From the NCBI RefSeq assembly GCF_000400735.1, contig NZ_KE007365.1:56178-120177 (forward strand): a stretch of 64,000 nucleotides of DNA, written 5' to 3'. Each line of letters starts with the position of its first letter. Position 1 is the stretch's first letter. The notes under the pieces were generated by a model. The model was not told where the DNA came from. It saw only the letters and a list, made by a program, of their open reading frames with translations, and did no database searches. Of the stretch, positions 9,151 to 17,370 are shown piece after piece. The position numbers and the translations under genes were made by a program. The stretch comes from Acinetobacter tandoii DSM 14970 = CIP 107469. Lineage in GTDB: Bacteria; Pseudomonadota; Gammaproteobacteria; Pseudomonadales; Moraxellaceae.

Positions 9151-9836
9151 ATAATCCCTAAAGTTCTTGCTGCACTTACAGCTTTCGTCCTTTTTGAAAC
9201 GGAAAGTTTCCGATAAATATGCTTAATATGACTTTCTACCGTATAGCGCGAAACAAATAATTGCTCAGAGATTTCCCGATTACTTAAACCTTGTGCCACC
9301 AAATCCAAAATTTCCTTTTCACGATTGGTCAATGCTTCCATATCGGATGGTAACGCTTCCCGATGTTCACTTTTATCTTGTGAATTTTCTTGTGCCGCAA
9401 TTTGACTTAAAATCTCACGTGCAATAAAAGGATCAATAGGTGCACCGCCACGCAAAATACTACGGATCGCTAACAAAACTTCAGAATCATCACGCTCTTT
9501 TAAAACATAGCCTGTCGCCCCAGCTTTAATTGCAGAAAACAAACTCGACTGTGTACTCCAAGCAGAAATCACCAGAATTAAGGCACTTGAATCTCTTTCA
9601 CGTAATTTTTCAATAAACTCCACGCCATTCCCATCAGGTAAACCCAAGTCAACCAACGCCAATGAAATTGGAATTTCCTCTATTTTTTCAAATGCTTCCT
9701 TAAGATTAAAGACAAAGTGTAATGTCTCATTTTCATATCCCAGATCAGTTAGAATTCTTCTTAGACGGTTTTGTATAATTGGTTCATCTTCCAGAATAAT
9801 GACTGGCACTGGCAATATTGTTTCATCATTGCTCAT
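9147..9836 (-). CDS. NarL/FixJ-type response regulator
   Basis: A 229-residue regulator. The receiver domain has the acidic pair E16/D17 in ILEDEP and phospho-acceptor D63 in LVDLGLPDG. The C-terminal LuxR helix-turn-helix reads LTNREKEILDLVAQGLSNREIS...SRYTVESHIKHIYRKL. Start 9836 (MSNDE) is chosen because a GGGGTG ribosome site precedes it; an in-frame ATG at 9848 has none. First gene of the two-gene operon with the kinase, and divergent from the GltS-like gene, which makes that gene a candidate target. Confidence 0.92.
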   Translation of the reverse strand: MSNDETILPVPVIILEDEPIIQNRLRRILTDLGYENETLHFVFNLKEAFEKIEEIPISLALVDLGLPDGNGVEFIEKLRERDSSALILVISAWSTQSSLFSAIKAGATGYVLKERDDSEVLLAIRSILRGGAPIDPFIAREILSQIAAQENSQDKSEHREALPSDMEALTNREKEILDLVAQGLSNREISEQLFVSRYTVESHIKHIYRKLSVSKRTKAVSAARTLGII

Positions 9837-10152
9837 GTAACACCCCATTTTTGGTATGCACTATACTCAGATTTTTAAGATGACTCATATCCCTATAATT
9901 TGGGTAAATTGAAGTTTTCTCCTTAGATTTAATCCTTATTCTTCTAAGATACACTCATCGTTTACTTTTTACACAAAAAAACTGCCCAGTCGCATAAATT
10001 AAATGAAAATAAACATGATTGTTATGTAAACCACTCGACTTTTTAAATGATTTATTGAAGGCCCCCCTAACACAAATCGTTACTTGTACTCATCTGCAAA
10101 TCTTGGCATTGTGAAATCAAATCAACATCAGGCACAAGGATGAATTATAACT
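9837..10152. other. 316-bp divergent intergenic region
   Basis: It separates the two-component operon from the FMN glutamate-synthase-like gene and must hold both promoters. The composition is A/T-rich. I see no hairpin, RNA gene or conserved riboswitch core. No specific promoter boxes are assigned. Confidence 0.5.
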
Positions 10153-11823
10153 ATGCCGAATCCTGCACAAATTGTACGCCATAAATTACTGAACACTTTT
10201 TTCTCGCGTCATTCTGTTTGGTTCACTTTTATTTTTATCGCACTTAGCATCACTTGGTTTAGACTCAATTATGCTCCTCATTATATTTATTATTTTCTCT
10301 CCGATACGACCCTCAACATATTGTGGTTGGTGAGTACTGTCCTAAGCATTGTCGGCTTATATGATTTATTACAAAATCGACACTCAATTTTAAAAAACTA
10401 CCCGATTATGGGACATTTCCGCTTCTTATTTGAAGAGTTCCGACCAGAAATTCGACAATACTTCATTGAATCCGATGAAGATGCTTTACCTTTTTCAAGA
10501 ATGCAACGCAGCTTAGTCTATCAACGCGCTAAGAATGAAAACTCAGATAAACCTTTTGGTTCCATCATCGATGTGTATCAGCAAGACTATCGCTTTATGA
10601 CGCACTCCATTCAACCCTGTCCTCCTGCCGACCCATCTACATTCCGCATTCAAATCGGGAGTTCACAATGTATTCAACCCTATAATGCCTCTATCATGAA
10701 TATTTCTGCCATGAGTTTTGGTAGTTTAAGCGCTAATGCCATTCGTGCATTAAACAAAGGAGCACAATTGGGCAACTTTTACCACGATACTGGTGAAGGT
10801 AGTCTCAGTCCTTATCACTTAGAATATGGTGGTGATATTGTCTGGGAACTGGGTAGTGGATACTTTGGTTGTCGTATGGAAGATGGCACTTTCGATCCAG
10901 TAAAGTTCGCACAGCAGGCTATTCTTCCCCAAATTAAAATGATTGAGATTAAGCTGTCACAAGGTGCTAAACCAGGGCACGGTGGCATTCTTCCTAAAGA
11001 TAAAATCTCTGCGGAAATTGCGCAAATCCGTGGTATTCCACGTGATCGTGATTGTATTTCACCTTCTAAACACTCGGCCTTCAATACCCCTATTGAAATG
11101 CTACAGTTTATTCAAAAATTGCGCGAACTCTCTGGTGGCAAACCTGTCGGTTTCAAACTATGTATCGGTCAACCTTGGCAGTTTATGGGGATAGTCAAAG
11201 CAATGCTGCATACGCAAATACTCCCTGACTTTATAGTAGTCGATGGTTCCGAAGGTGGTACTGGTGCTGCACCGATTGAATTGATCAATCATATGGGAAC
11301 GCCGCTCCGTGAAGGCGTACTATTTGTACACAATACCTTAGTTGGTGCTGGATTAAGAAAGCAGATCAAAATTGGCGCTAGTGGGAAAATCATCAGTGCT
11401 TTTGATATTGCAAGCACAATGGCAATTGGTGCCGATTGGGTTAACTCAGCACGTGGTTTTATGTTCGCAATTGGCTGTATTCAAGCACAGAGCTGTCATA
11501 CCAACCAGTGCCCCGTCGGTGTTGCAACCCAAGATCAAGACCGCCAAAAGGCAATACATGTGCCTACAAAAGCCGAACGTGTTTTCCATTTCCACAAAAA
11601 TACTCTACATGCCCTATCCGAAATGATTGCTGCGGCAGGTCTACGCCACCCTTCAGATATTAAGGCCCACCATTTAGCACAACGTATTAATGATCGTGAA
11701 ATTAAAAACTATGCTCAACTACATTTTTGGTTAAAAGAGGGTGAACTTCTAAACTGCGAAAATAAAGATCAGGAAAACTTTTATTTCCGTATGTGGAATA
11801 TGGCAAAAAAAGAATATTTCTAA
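10153..11823 (+). CDS. membrane-anchored FMN-binding glutamate synthase-like protein
   Basis: A 556-residue protein. Two hydrophobic helices occupy residues ~17-70, then comes a full GltB-type FMN/alpha-subunit barrel: MSFGSLSANAIRALNKGA, DTGEGSLSPYH, GQGAKPGHGG-like SQGAKPGHGGILP, VDGSEGGTGAAP, and a cysteine-containing QSCHTNQCPVGVATQD near 450. The glutaminase domain of true glutamate synthase is absent. Related stand-alone proteins are annotated only as FMN-binding glutamate synthase family, with physiological role unsettled. It is monocistronic and followed by a strong terminator. Confidence 0.88.
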   Translation: MPNPAQIVRHKLLNTFFSRHSVWFTFIFIALSITWFRLNYAPHYIYYFLSDTTLNILWLVSTVLSIVGLYDLLQNRHSILKNYPIMGHFRFLFEEFRPEIRQYFIESDEDALPFSRMQRSLVYQRAKNENSDKPFGSIIDVYQQDYRFMTHSIQPCPPADPSTFRIQIGSSQCIQPYNASIMNISAMSFGSLSANAIRALNKGAQLGNFYHDTGEGSLSPYHLEYGGDIVWELGSGYFGCRMEDGTFDPVKFAQQAILPQIKMIEIKLSQGAKPGHGGILPKDKISAEIAQIRGIPRDRDCISPSKHSAFNTPIEMLQFIQKLRELSGGKPVGFKLCIGQPWQFMGIVKAMLHTQILPDFIVVDGSEGGTGAAPIELINHMGTPLREGVLFVHNTLVGAGLRKQIKIGASGKIISAFDIASTMAIGADWVNSARGFMFAIGCIQAQSCHTNQCPVGVATQDQDRQKAIHVPTKAERVFHFHKNTLHALSEMIAAAGLRHPSDIKAHHLAQRINDREIKNYAQLHFWLKEGELLNCENKDQENFYFRMWNMAKKEYF

Positions 11824-11828
11824 TGATA

Positions 11829-11864
11829 AATGGACTCGGCTAAGCTTTTAACCGAGTCCATTTT
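11829..11864 (+). terminator. intrinsic terminator after the glutamate synthase-like gene
   Basis: TGGACTCGG / CCGAGTCCA stem (11831-11839 and 11852-11860) followed by TTTT. Confidence 0.82.
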
Positions 11865-11875
11865 AAACATGAATT

Positions 11876-12919
11876 TTAATAATACTCGCCTGTACTATGC
11901 GCATGTAAAAAAGCAGGGATTAGACCTGTTAAAGCGGCACGAATATCAGCTCGTTCATTAATTAATTGATGAGAACCTTCTTCCAACATCAACAAAGTCT
12001 GTAGTCGAAATTTTTGACGAATAAACTCAATGTTGTAGCGCCAGTCGACGGTTTGATCGAGTGCGCCTTGAGCCAACCAAACTGGGATACGACAAGAAGG
12101 TCGCTCTTCCATTTGCTGCATCCACTTCGACATAGCCAAAATCCAGTCCATACCCATCATACGAGGTTGCAAAGGATCTTTTAAACGAACAAAGCGTAAA
12201 AACTCAGGATTATGATTATTACGACGGAAATGTCTCGGAACTTGACGCTTAATCCGACGAATAATACCCAAGCCGACAGAGTTGTGCCACCAAGCCGATT
12301 TTGCAGGACGAATTAAAGGTGACAATAGTAACACACGCTCTACATAGGGATTTTCACGGCGCTCGGCAAACTCAAGTAAATGATGCATCAGAATTGCACC
12401 ACCTGTACTTTGTCCAATTCCCAACCAAGGTTTAGGAAGTTGCGAAGCATTTTTCACATATTGATATACCGCATGTAGCACACGCTGATAATGATCAAAA
12501 TCTTGAATACTTGCGGGTGAACCATCGCTTAATCCATGACCTGGAAGATCATACGTAAGCACACTAAAACCTTGTTCAAGCAGTTCACGAATAATTGGTT
12601 GATAAATTCCACTGTGCTCTAAATAGCCATGTAAAAGGAACACGGTTCCTTTTATTACAACCTTTCCTTCCGCATTCGCTTTAGGTTGAAACACTTGCAC
12701 ATGCAACTTAAACAAAGGCATTTGCACAAAACCTTGCCAATGCTCACAATCCAGCAGATGTAACCCATACAACTTACGATATGCTTGTAATTCTACAGAT
12801 GGTGAAAAAGCATGATTCAAATTTAATGGACTTAAAACCTGTGGTGTCGTATCCCGATTAGGTACAGGTAAATCTAATTGTTTCAGAATATTCGGATTTA
12901 AGAATGGAATTTCAGGCAT
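11876..12919 (-). CDS. alpha/beta hydrolase, lysophospholipase/PldB-like
   Basis: A 347-residue hydrolase. Oxyanion-side motif FLLHGYLEH, DLPGHGLSDG, and the nucleophile elbow G-Q-S-T-G in WLGIGQSTGG; a late Asp (GALDQTVDW) and His (EEGSHQL) complete the triad. The form resembles monoglyceride lipase/lysophospholipase L2; the exact substrate is not readable. Start 12919 overlaps the upstream stop as TAATG with GAGAGG before it, preferred over the in-frame ATG at 12937. Last gene of the ptp-murB-DUF218-hydrolase operon. Confidence 0.85.
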   Translation of the reverse strand: MPEIPFLNPNILKQLDLPVPNRDTTPQVLSPLNLNHAFSPSVELQAYRKLYGLHLLDCEHWQGFVQMPLFKLHVQVFQPKANAEGKVVIKGTVFLLHGYLEHSGIYQPIIRELLEQGFSVLTYDLPGHGLSDGSPASIQDFDHYQRVLHAVYQYVKNASQLPKPWLGIGQSTGGAILMHHLLEFAERRENPYVERVLLLSPLIRPAKSAWWHNSVGLGIIRRIKRQVPRHFRRNNHNPEFLRFVRLKDPLQPRMMGMDWILAMSKWMQQMEERPSCRIPVWLAQGALDQTVDWRYNIEFIRQKFRLQTLLMLEEGSHQLINERADIRAALTGLIPAFLHAHSTGEYY

Positions 12920-14040
12920 TAAGGTACCTCTCGGCAATCACTAGAGCCGAATAACATGTCGCGAATAGTCGCTAACATTTCATAATTTGCACGGCGGCTA
13001 TGATCATAGTTTTGTTGGCTAGGCTGCCAAGCTGTTAATTGCGTCGGCATAGGTGCTTCAATAGGTACAGTTTCAATGCCATTTAAAGCAAATAAACGGC
13101 GTGTTCTAGGCATATGATATTGATCTGTAATTAGAATCACGGTCGGTGCTCCCCCTTTCTTTTGTAATAATAGCGAGCTAAAGCGTGAATTCTCACACGT
13201 ATTCATACTTCTATTTTCTAACAGCTTGGCATCTACACCGCGCTCTTTTAACCAAGTCTGCATAAAAGGTGCTTCTACACCACTAAGCACAATGGGTAAG
13301 TTATACTGCTTCTCGACTTCTAAAGTTTTCTCCAGTCTTAATTTTGTATAGTCATTCACGACAATATCTTTTCTATTTTTGTCCAAGGTTAAACCGCCAC
13401 CTAACACCACAATCGCATAGGGTTGTGACAAAGCCCCTTTAGGTGTTTCATTTTGTTCTTTAATTTGGGCAATATCTTTTTGAATTTGCTGTGCGTCAAC
13501 ACTTTCAACTACAGGCTCGATTTTATGTGTCTGTAGAAAATCCAGATATTTTTCCATCAAGACTTTATTTTCTTTGCTATCCAATTCTAATAAGTCTTTT
13601 ACATTTTGTGTTGGATCTTCAGGCGTAGACGCTGTTTGCTCTGGATCTGCCAAAAGCGGAACTTGAGGACGTTCTTCCTCTTCATTCTGTTCTTGCTGCT
13701 CTTTATTAATTAAATCTTGCAAGGCTTTATAACGTGCTTGAATTTGCGGTAAATTTTCAGAATTATTTTGCTGAATTTCTTGTTCCATCAATTTAAGATA
13801 CGCTTGACGTGCAATCCATAAATTAGAGCCTGGTTCAAGATTCTCAGCTTCACTCAGCGCTGCCATTTTTTGACTTTTCGCCGCAACTTCATTCACCTCT
13901 ACAGGAACAAAGGTATTTAATGCTTTGACCACCAATTTTGAATAAAATGGCGAATAGATAAAAATCACCAGACAGCCCAAAAGTACAAAAAGCAGAGCTG
14001 CGATTTGCACAATACGAACCATCCAATGTGTTTTAGCCAT
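12919..14040 (-). CDS. SanA/ElyC-like DUF218 membrane protein
   Basis: A 373-residue protein. One N-terminal transmembrane helix (~residues 8-30) is followed by a Gln/Glu-rich, probably coiled region (~60-200), and then a DUF218 domain: YAIVVLGGGL, KTLEVEKQYNLPIVLSGV, a conserved ENRSMNTCENS near 280 and ITDQYHMPR. DUF218 proteins such as ElyC and SanA act in envelope or peptidoglycan integrity, which fits the position directly after murB. Both ends are tightly packed: it starts 3 bases after the murB stop and overlaps the hydrolase start. Confidence 0.85.
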   Translation of the reverse strand: MAKTHWMVRIVQIAALLFVLLGCLVIFIYSPFYSKLVVKALNTFVPVEVNEVAAKSQKMAALSEAENLEPGSNLWIARQAYLKLMEQEIQQNNSENLPQIQARYKALQDLINKEQQEQNEEEERPQVPLLADPEQTASTPEDPTQNVKDLLELDSKENKVLMEKYLDFLQTHKIEPVVESVDAQQIQKDIAQIKEQNETPKGALSQPYAIVVLGGGLTLDKNRKDIVVNDYTKLRLEKTLEVEKQYNLPIVLSGVEAPFMQTWLKERGVDAKLLENRSMNTCENSRFSSLLLQKKGGAPTVILITDQYHMPRTRRLFALNGIETVPIEAPMPTQLTAWQPSQQNYDHSRRANYEMLATIRDMLFGSSDCREVP

Positions 14041-14043
14041 TAA

Positions 14044-15078
14044 TTATTCCACGTGTGATTGAATTAAACCAACTGCATTAAAAAGAACAGGTTCTGGCTC
14101 TAGACGAATATTGAATTTATTTAGCACATCTTGTTGAACTGCACGATAGGTTGCCTGAACATCCAATAAAGTAGCATCTTCATAATTCACCAAAACCAAC
14201 GCCTGTTTTGCAAACATACCAACCATGCCCAAACGCTTACCTTTCCAACCCGCCTGATCAATTAACCAGCCTGCAGCAATTTTAATCTGACCGTTTGCTT
14301 GAGGGTAATGGGGCAATTGAGGGAATTTCGTATTTATTTGGTCAAAAGATTGTGCAGAGATCACAGGATTTTTAAAGAAACTGCCCGCGTTCGGATATTC
14401 TTTTGGGTCTGGTAATTTACTTTGACGAATTTGAATAACCTGATTTTGTAGATTTTCTGCACTTAAATCTTCGCCCACGGCTTGTTTTAAATCACCGTAG
14501 CTTAGCTTTAAATTTGCATGTTTAAGAAGCTGAAAAATCACTTGAGTGATGACATAACGCTCAGGTTGATCTTTAAAAATACTGTGTCGATAAGCAAATT
14601 GACAATCTGATGCAAGAATTTCAGTAAATTGCTGTGTTACGCGGTCATAAACCCGCACAGCCTGAATAAACTCACCAACTTCTACACCGTAAGCACCAAT
14701 GTTTTGTACAGGTGATGCCCCGACTAAACCAGGAATTAAAGCTAAATTTTGCAGACCATATAAATGCTGTTCAGTCGTCCATAACACAAAATCATGCCAA
14801 ACTTGACCCGCACCAACCGCGAGCGTCTTGGTCTGAGCATCTTCATTTAAAGTTTCAATCCCTTGAATATCCATATGGATAACCAAAGCATGAATATGTT
14901 CAGGCAAAAGCATATTGCTCCCACCAGATAGAATTAACACATTGAGCTGCTGCTGTTCTGCATAAGACAAGGCTTCCAACAACATGTGTTCAGTTTCAAT
15001 TTTTATATAGTGTGATGCAACCGAACCCAAATTTAAGGTGTTAAAAGGCTGAAGTTGAACGTTATTTTGAATATGCAT
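14044..15078 (-). CDS. murB: UDP-N-acetylenolpyruvoylglucosamine reductase
   Basis: A 344-residue type I MurB (the length and C-terminal extension match the E. coli type). It uses NADPH and FAD to reduce UDP-GlcNAc-enolpyruvate to UDP-MurNAc in the cytoplasm. Motifs: NTLNLG near residue 14, the FAD-binding LSGGSNMLL near 50, [16 protein letters not shown] near 120, YRHSIFK near 170, and the catalytic-Ser segment NAGSFFKNP near 228. It lies between the tyrosine phosphatase and a DUF218 gene, all on the minus strand and closely spaced. Confidence 0.95.
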   Translation of the reverse strand: MHIQNNVQLQPFNTLNLGSVASHYIKIETEHMLLEALSYAEQQQLNVLILSGGSNMLLPEHIHALVIHMDIQGIETLNEDAQTKTLAVGAGQVWHDFVLWTTEQHLYGLQNLALIPGLVGASPVQNIGAYGVEVGEFIQAVRVYDRVTQQFTEILASDCQFAYRHSIFKDQPERYVITQVIFQLLKHANLKLSYGDLKQAVGEDLSAENLQNQVIQIRQSKLPDPKEYPNAGSFFKNPVISAQSFDQINTKFPQLPHYPQANGQIKIAAGWLIDQAGWKGKRLGMVGMFAKQALVLVNYEDATLLDVQATYRAVQQDVLNKFNIRLEPEPVLFNAVGLIQSHVE

Positions 15079-15091
15079 GCTAAAACCCGAA

Positions 15092-15601
15092 CTAGCCTTT
15101 CAGCTGTTGTTGAAGTACCTGAACCCAAGCCAAACTACTTGATTCACATTGATCAAGTACACGCTCAAACCCATCATCGCCACCATAATAAGGGTCTGGC
15201 ACCGCTTGTTGAAGGAATTTTTGATCATGCTGACTCATCAGGGCAATCTTTGCGCGAAGCATCCGCTGCCCGAGAACTGATTGAGCCTGTTGCATTAAAA
15301 CTTGGATATCATCTAAGTTCTCATAATCCATTGCCAAAATCAGATCAAACTCAACAAAGTCTTGAATCTTGAGCTGACGCGCACGCAATGCGGATAAATC
15401 ATACCCTCGTTTTCTGGCATGTTTTTGGCTTCTTAAATCAGGTGCCTTATTCGGATGATAATTGCTGGTTCCAGCAGAATCGACCTCAATATTTAGTTGA
15501 TGTGCATCACAGTAATGTCTAAATACCACTTCTGCTGTGGGTGAACGGCAGATATTTCCAAGACAGACACATAACACCTTGTAGGGCGTTTGCGATGACA
15601 T
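15092..15601 (-). CDS. low-molecular-weight protein tyrosine phosphatase
   Basis: A 169-residue phosphatase. The P-loop C13-L-G-N-I-C-R19-S is close to the N-terminus, and the general-acid [11 protein letters not shown] is near residue 130, as in Wzb/Ptp and YfkJ-type enzymes. It removes phosphate from tyrosine in the cytoplasm. Start 15601 (MSSQTPYKV) is preceded by GAGGTG; the frame is open to 15631 but lacks such a site. First gene of a four-gene operon with murB, 13 bases upstream of it. It is not beside a Wzc kinase here, so its target is unknown. Confidence 0.9.
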   Translation of the reverse strand: MSSQTPYKVLCVCLGNICRSPTAEVVFRHYCDAHQLNIEVDSAGTSNYHPNKAPDLRSQKHARKRGYDLSALRARQLKIQDFVEFDLILAMDYENLDDIQVLMQQAQSVLGQRMLRAKIALMSQHDQKFLQQAVPDPYYGGDDGFERVLDQCESSSLAWVQVLQQQLKG

Positions 15602-15721
15602 AAGCACCTCAATAGAACGTTTATTTTGCAATGTCTTATGTTAAGTTATTTGGAGGATGAATCCCACTAAAACTGTATAACAAAAACACGTAAATATTGA
15701 TAAAGCATGAAGGAATTGCCA

Positions 15722-16882
15722 ATGTATGACTTTCAGTTTCAAACTGTTTCCCGAATTATTTCAGGCCTCGGCTCAATTCAAGAACTCACAACGGTCTTGA
15801 CTGAGCAAAGTAGTAAAAAAGTGTTGTTGGTGACAGATAACGGTATGCTACAACAGCAGTTACATCACCCTATTTTAGAAATTTTAGAACATCTGTCATT
15901 AGCACATGTGATTTATGCCGATGTCATTGCTGATCCGCCCGAACACGTTGTAAATTCAGCTGTAGAATTTGCAAAACAAGAAAAAATTGATACGGTGATT
16001 GGCTTTGGTGGAGGTAGCTCTTTAGATGTTGCGAAACTGATTGCAATTTTAGCCCATCCAAACCAGTCGCAAAAATTAGCTGAACTCTATGGGATTAACA
16101 ATGCAAAATCTCCTCGATTACCCTTAATTCTCATTCCGACGACTGCGGGTACAGGCTCTGAGGTAACGCCAATATCTATTGTGACTACAGGTGAAACCAC
16201 GAAAATGGGCATTGTCTCACCTGTACTGTATGCTGATGTAGCCATTTTAGATGCAACTTTTACCCAAAATTTACCCGCGCATATTACGGCAGCAACAGGT
16301 ATTGATGCCATGGTTCATGCCATCGAAGCATATACTTCAAAAATTAAAAAAAATCTGTATGCCGATATGTTAGCCAAACAAGCATTAAGACTACTCAATC
16401 AAAATTTAAAGCTGGTATTAGAAGATGGTTCGAATCTTCAAGCACGGCAAAATATGCTGAATGGTTCGATGTTTGCAGGTCAGGCGTTTGCCAATGCCCC
16501 TGTAGGTGCAGTACATGCATTGGCCTATCCTTTGGGTGGACATTTTCACATTTCGCATGGCCACAGTAATGCCTTGGTTTTAACTGAAGTCTTGAAGTTT
16601 AATGCACCGAATGCCAAGCATTTATATGCAGAACTAATGACATGGATAGATCCTTATAGCAAAGGTTGCACTGATGGATTATGTGATTTATTTATTGATC
16701 ATATGCAAAATCATTTAGACCGAAGTGGTTTGACTTTAAAGCTCAATGCACTGAATGTACCAAAGACTGCCCTTTCAACACTGGCACAGGATGCCATGTT
16801 ACAAACCAGACTATTACAAAATAACCCGCGCGATCTAAACTTGAATGATGCTGAACAAATTTATCATGCAATTTACGCTTAA
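15722..16882 (+). CDS. iron-containing (group III) alcohol dehydrogenase
   Basis: A 386-residue protein of typical length. The NAD-binding GFGGGSSLDVAK (~95-106), PTTAGTGSE (~140), and metal ligands in GIDAMVHAIEAY and VHALAYPLGGHFHISHGHSNAL mark an Fe-ADH. It oxidises an alcohol or reduces an aldehyde; the substrate is not evident. ATG 15722 is preferred over an in-frame ATG at 15707 because AAGGA lies 7 bases before it. The thioesterase gene follows after a 29-base gap and is probably co-transcribed. Confidence 0.9.
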   Translation: MYDFQFQTVSRIISGLGSIQELTTVLTEQSSKKVLLVTDNGMLQQQLHHPILEILEHLSLAHVIYADVIADPPEHVVNSAVEFAKQEKIDTVIGFGGGSSLDVAKLIAILAHPNQSQKLAELYGINNAKSPRLPLILIPTTAGTGSEVTPISIVTTGETTKMGIVSPVLYADVAILDATFTQNLPAHITAATGIDAMVHAIEAYTSKIKKNLYADMLAKQALRLLNQNLKLVLEDGSNLQARQNMLNGSMFAGQAFANAPVGAVHALAYPLGGHFHISHGHSNALVLTEVLKFNAPNAKHLYAELMTWIDPYSKGCTDGLCDLFIDHMQNHLDRSGLTLKLNALNVPKTALSTLAQDAMLQTRLLQNNPRDLNLNDAEQIYHAIYA

Positions 16883-16911
16883 TTCATCACTTAGCAAAGG
16901 ACATGCAAAAA

Positions 16912-17367
16912 ATGAAACCCCAAGCCAAACTTAGAGAAAACTATCCTTTTATTTTTCCCATACAAACACGTTGGTCAGACAATGATATTTACGGACATGT
17001 AAATAATGTCAATTATTATAGTTTCTTTGATAGCGCAGCGAATGCGCTGCTGATTAAAAAAGCTCATTTTGATATTCACCGCTCAACAATTATTGGCTTA
17101 GTGGTGAGTTCATCTTGTCAATTTTTACAAGAGCTTTGTTACCCCGAAGTGATTGAAGTCGGTGTGGCAATCAAACGTATGGGCAATAGTTCTTTAGAAT
17201 ATGACTTGGCCATCTTTAAAGCCAATCAAAATACAGCTGCGGCACAGGGACAGTTTATTCATGTTTTTGTAGATCGAGAGCAGCGCAAAAGTACACCGAT
17301 TCCCATGAACATGCGTCAGGCTCTACAAGCTTTTATGCAAGTCGAGCCTGAACCTAAGCTCATCTAA
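16912..17367 (+). CDS. acyl-CoA thioesterase, 4HBT/YbgC-FadM type
   Basis: A ~151-residue single hot-dog domain. The segment TRWSDNDIYGHVNNVNYYSFFDSA carries the catalytic Asp and the typical GHVNN of the 4-hydroxybenzoyl-CoA thioesterase family; VDREQRKSTPIP near the end is also typical. It hydrolyses an acyl-CoA thioester. ATG 16912 is used because AAAGG lies 11 bases upstream; ATG 16903 in the same frame is only 2 bases from that motif but remains possible. It converges with dnaX, with only 3 bases between the stops. Confidence 0.85.
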   Translation: MKPQAKLRENYPFIFPIQTRWSDNDIYGHVNNVNYYSFFDSAANALLIKKAHFDIHRSTIIGLVVSSSCQFLQELCYPEVIEVGVAIKRMGNSSLEYDLAIFKANQNTAAAQGQFIHVFVDREQRKSTPIPMNMRQALQAFMQVEPEPKLI

Positions 17368-17370
17368 GAG

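Noticed and set aside
15055-15372. 105-residue frame on the plus strand across murB and the phosphatase
   Set aside because: It is antisense to two well-supported genes with clear catalytic motifs, so it is a coding shadow.
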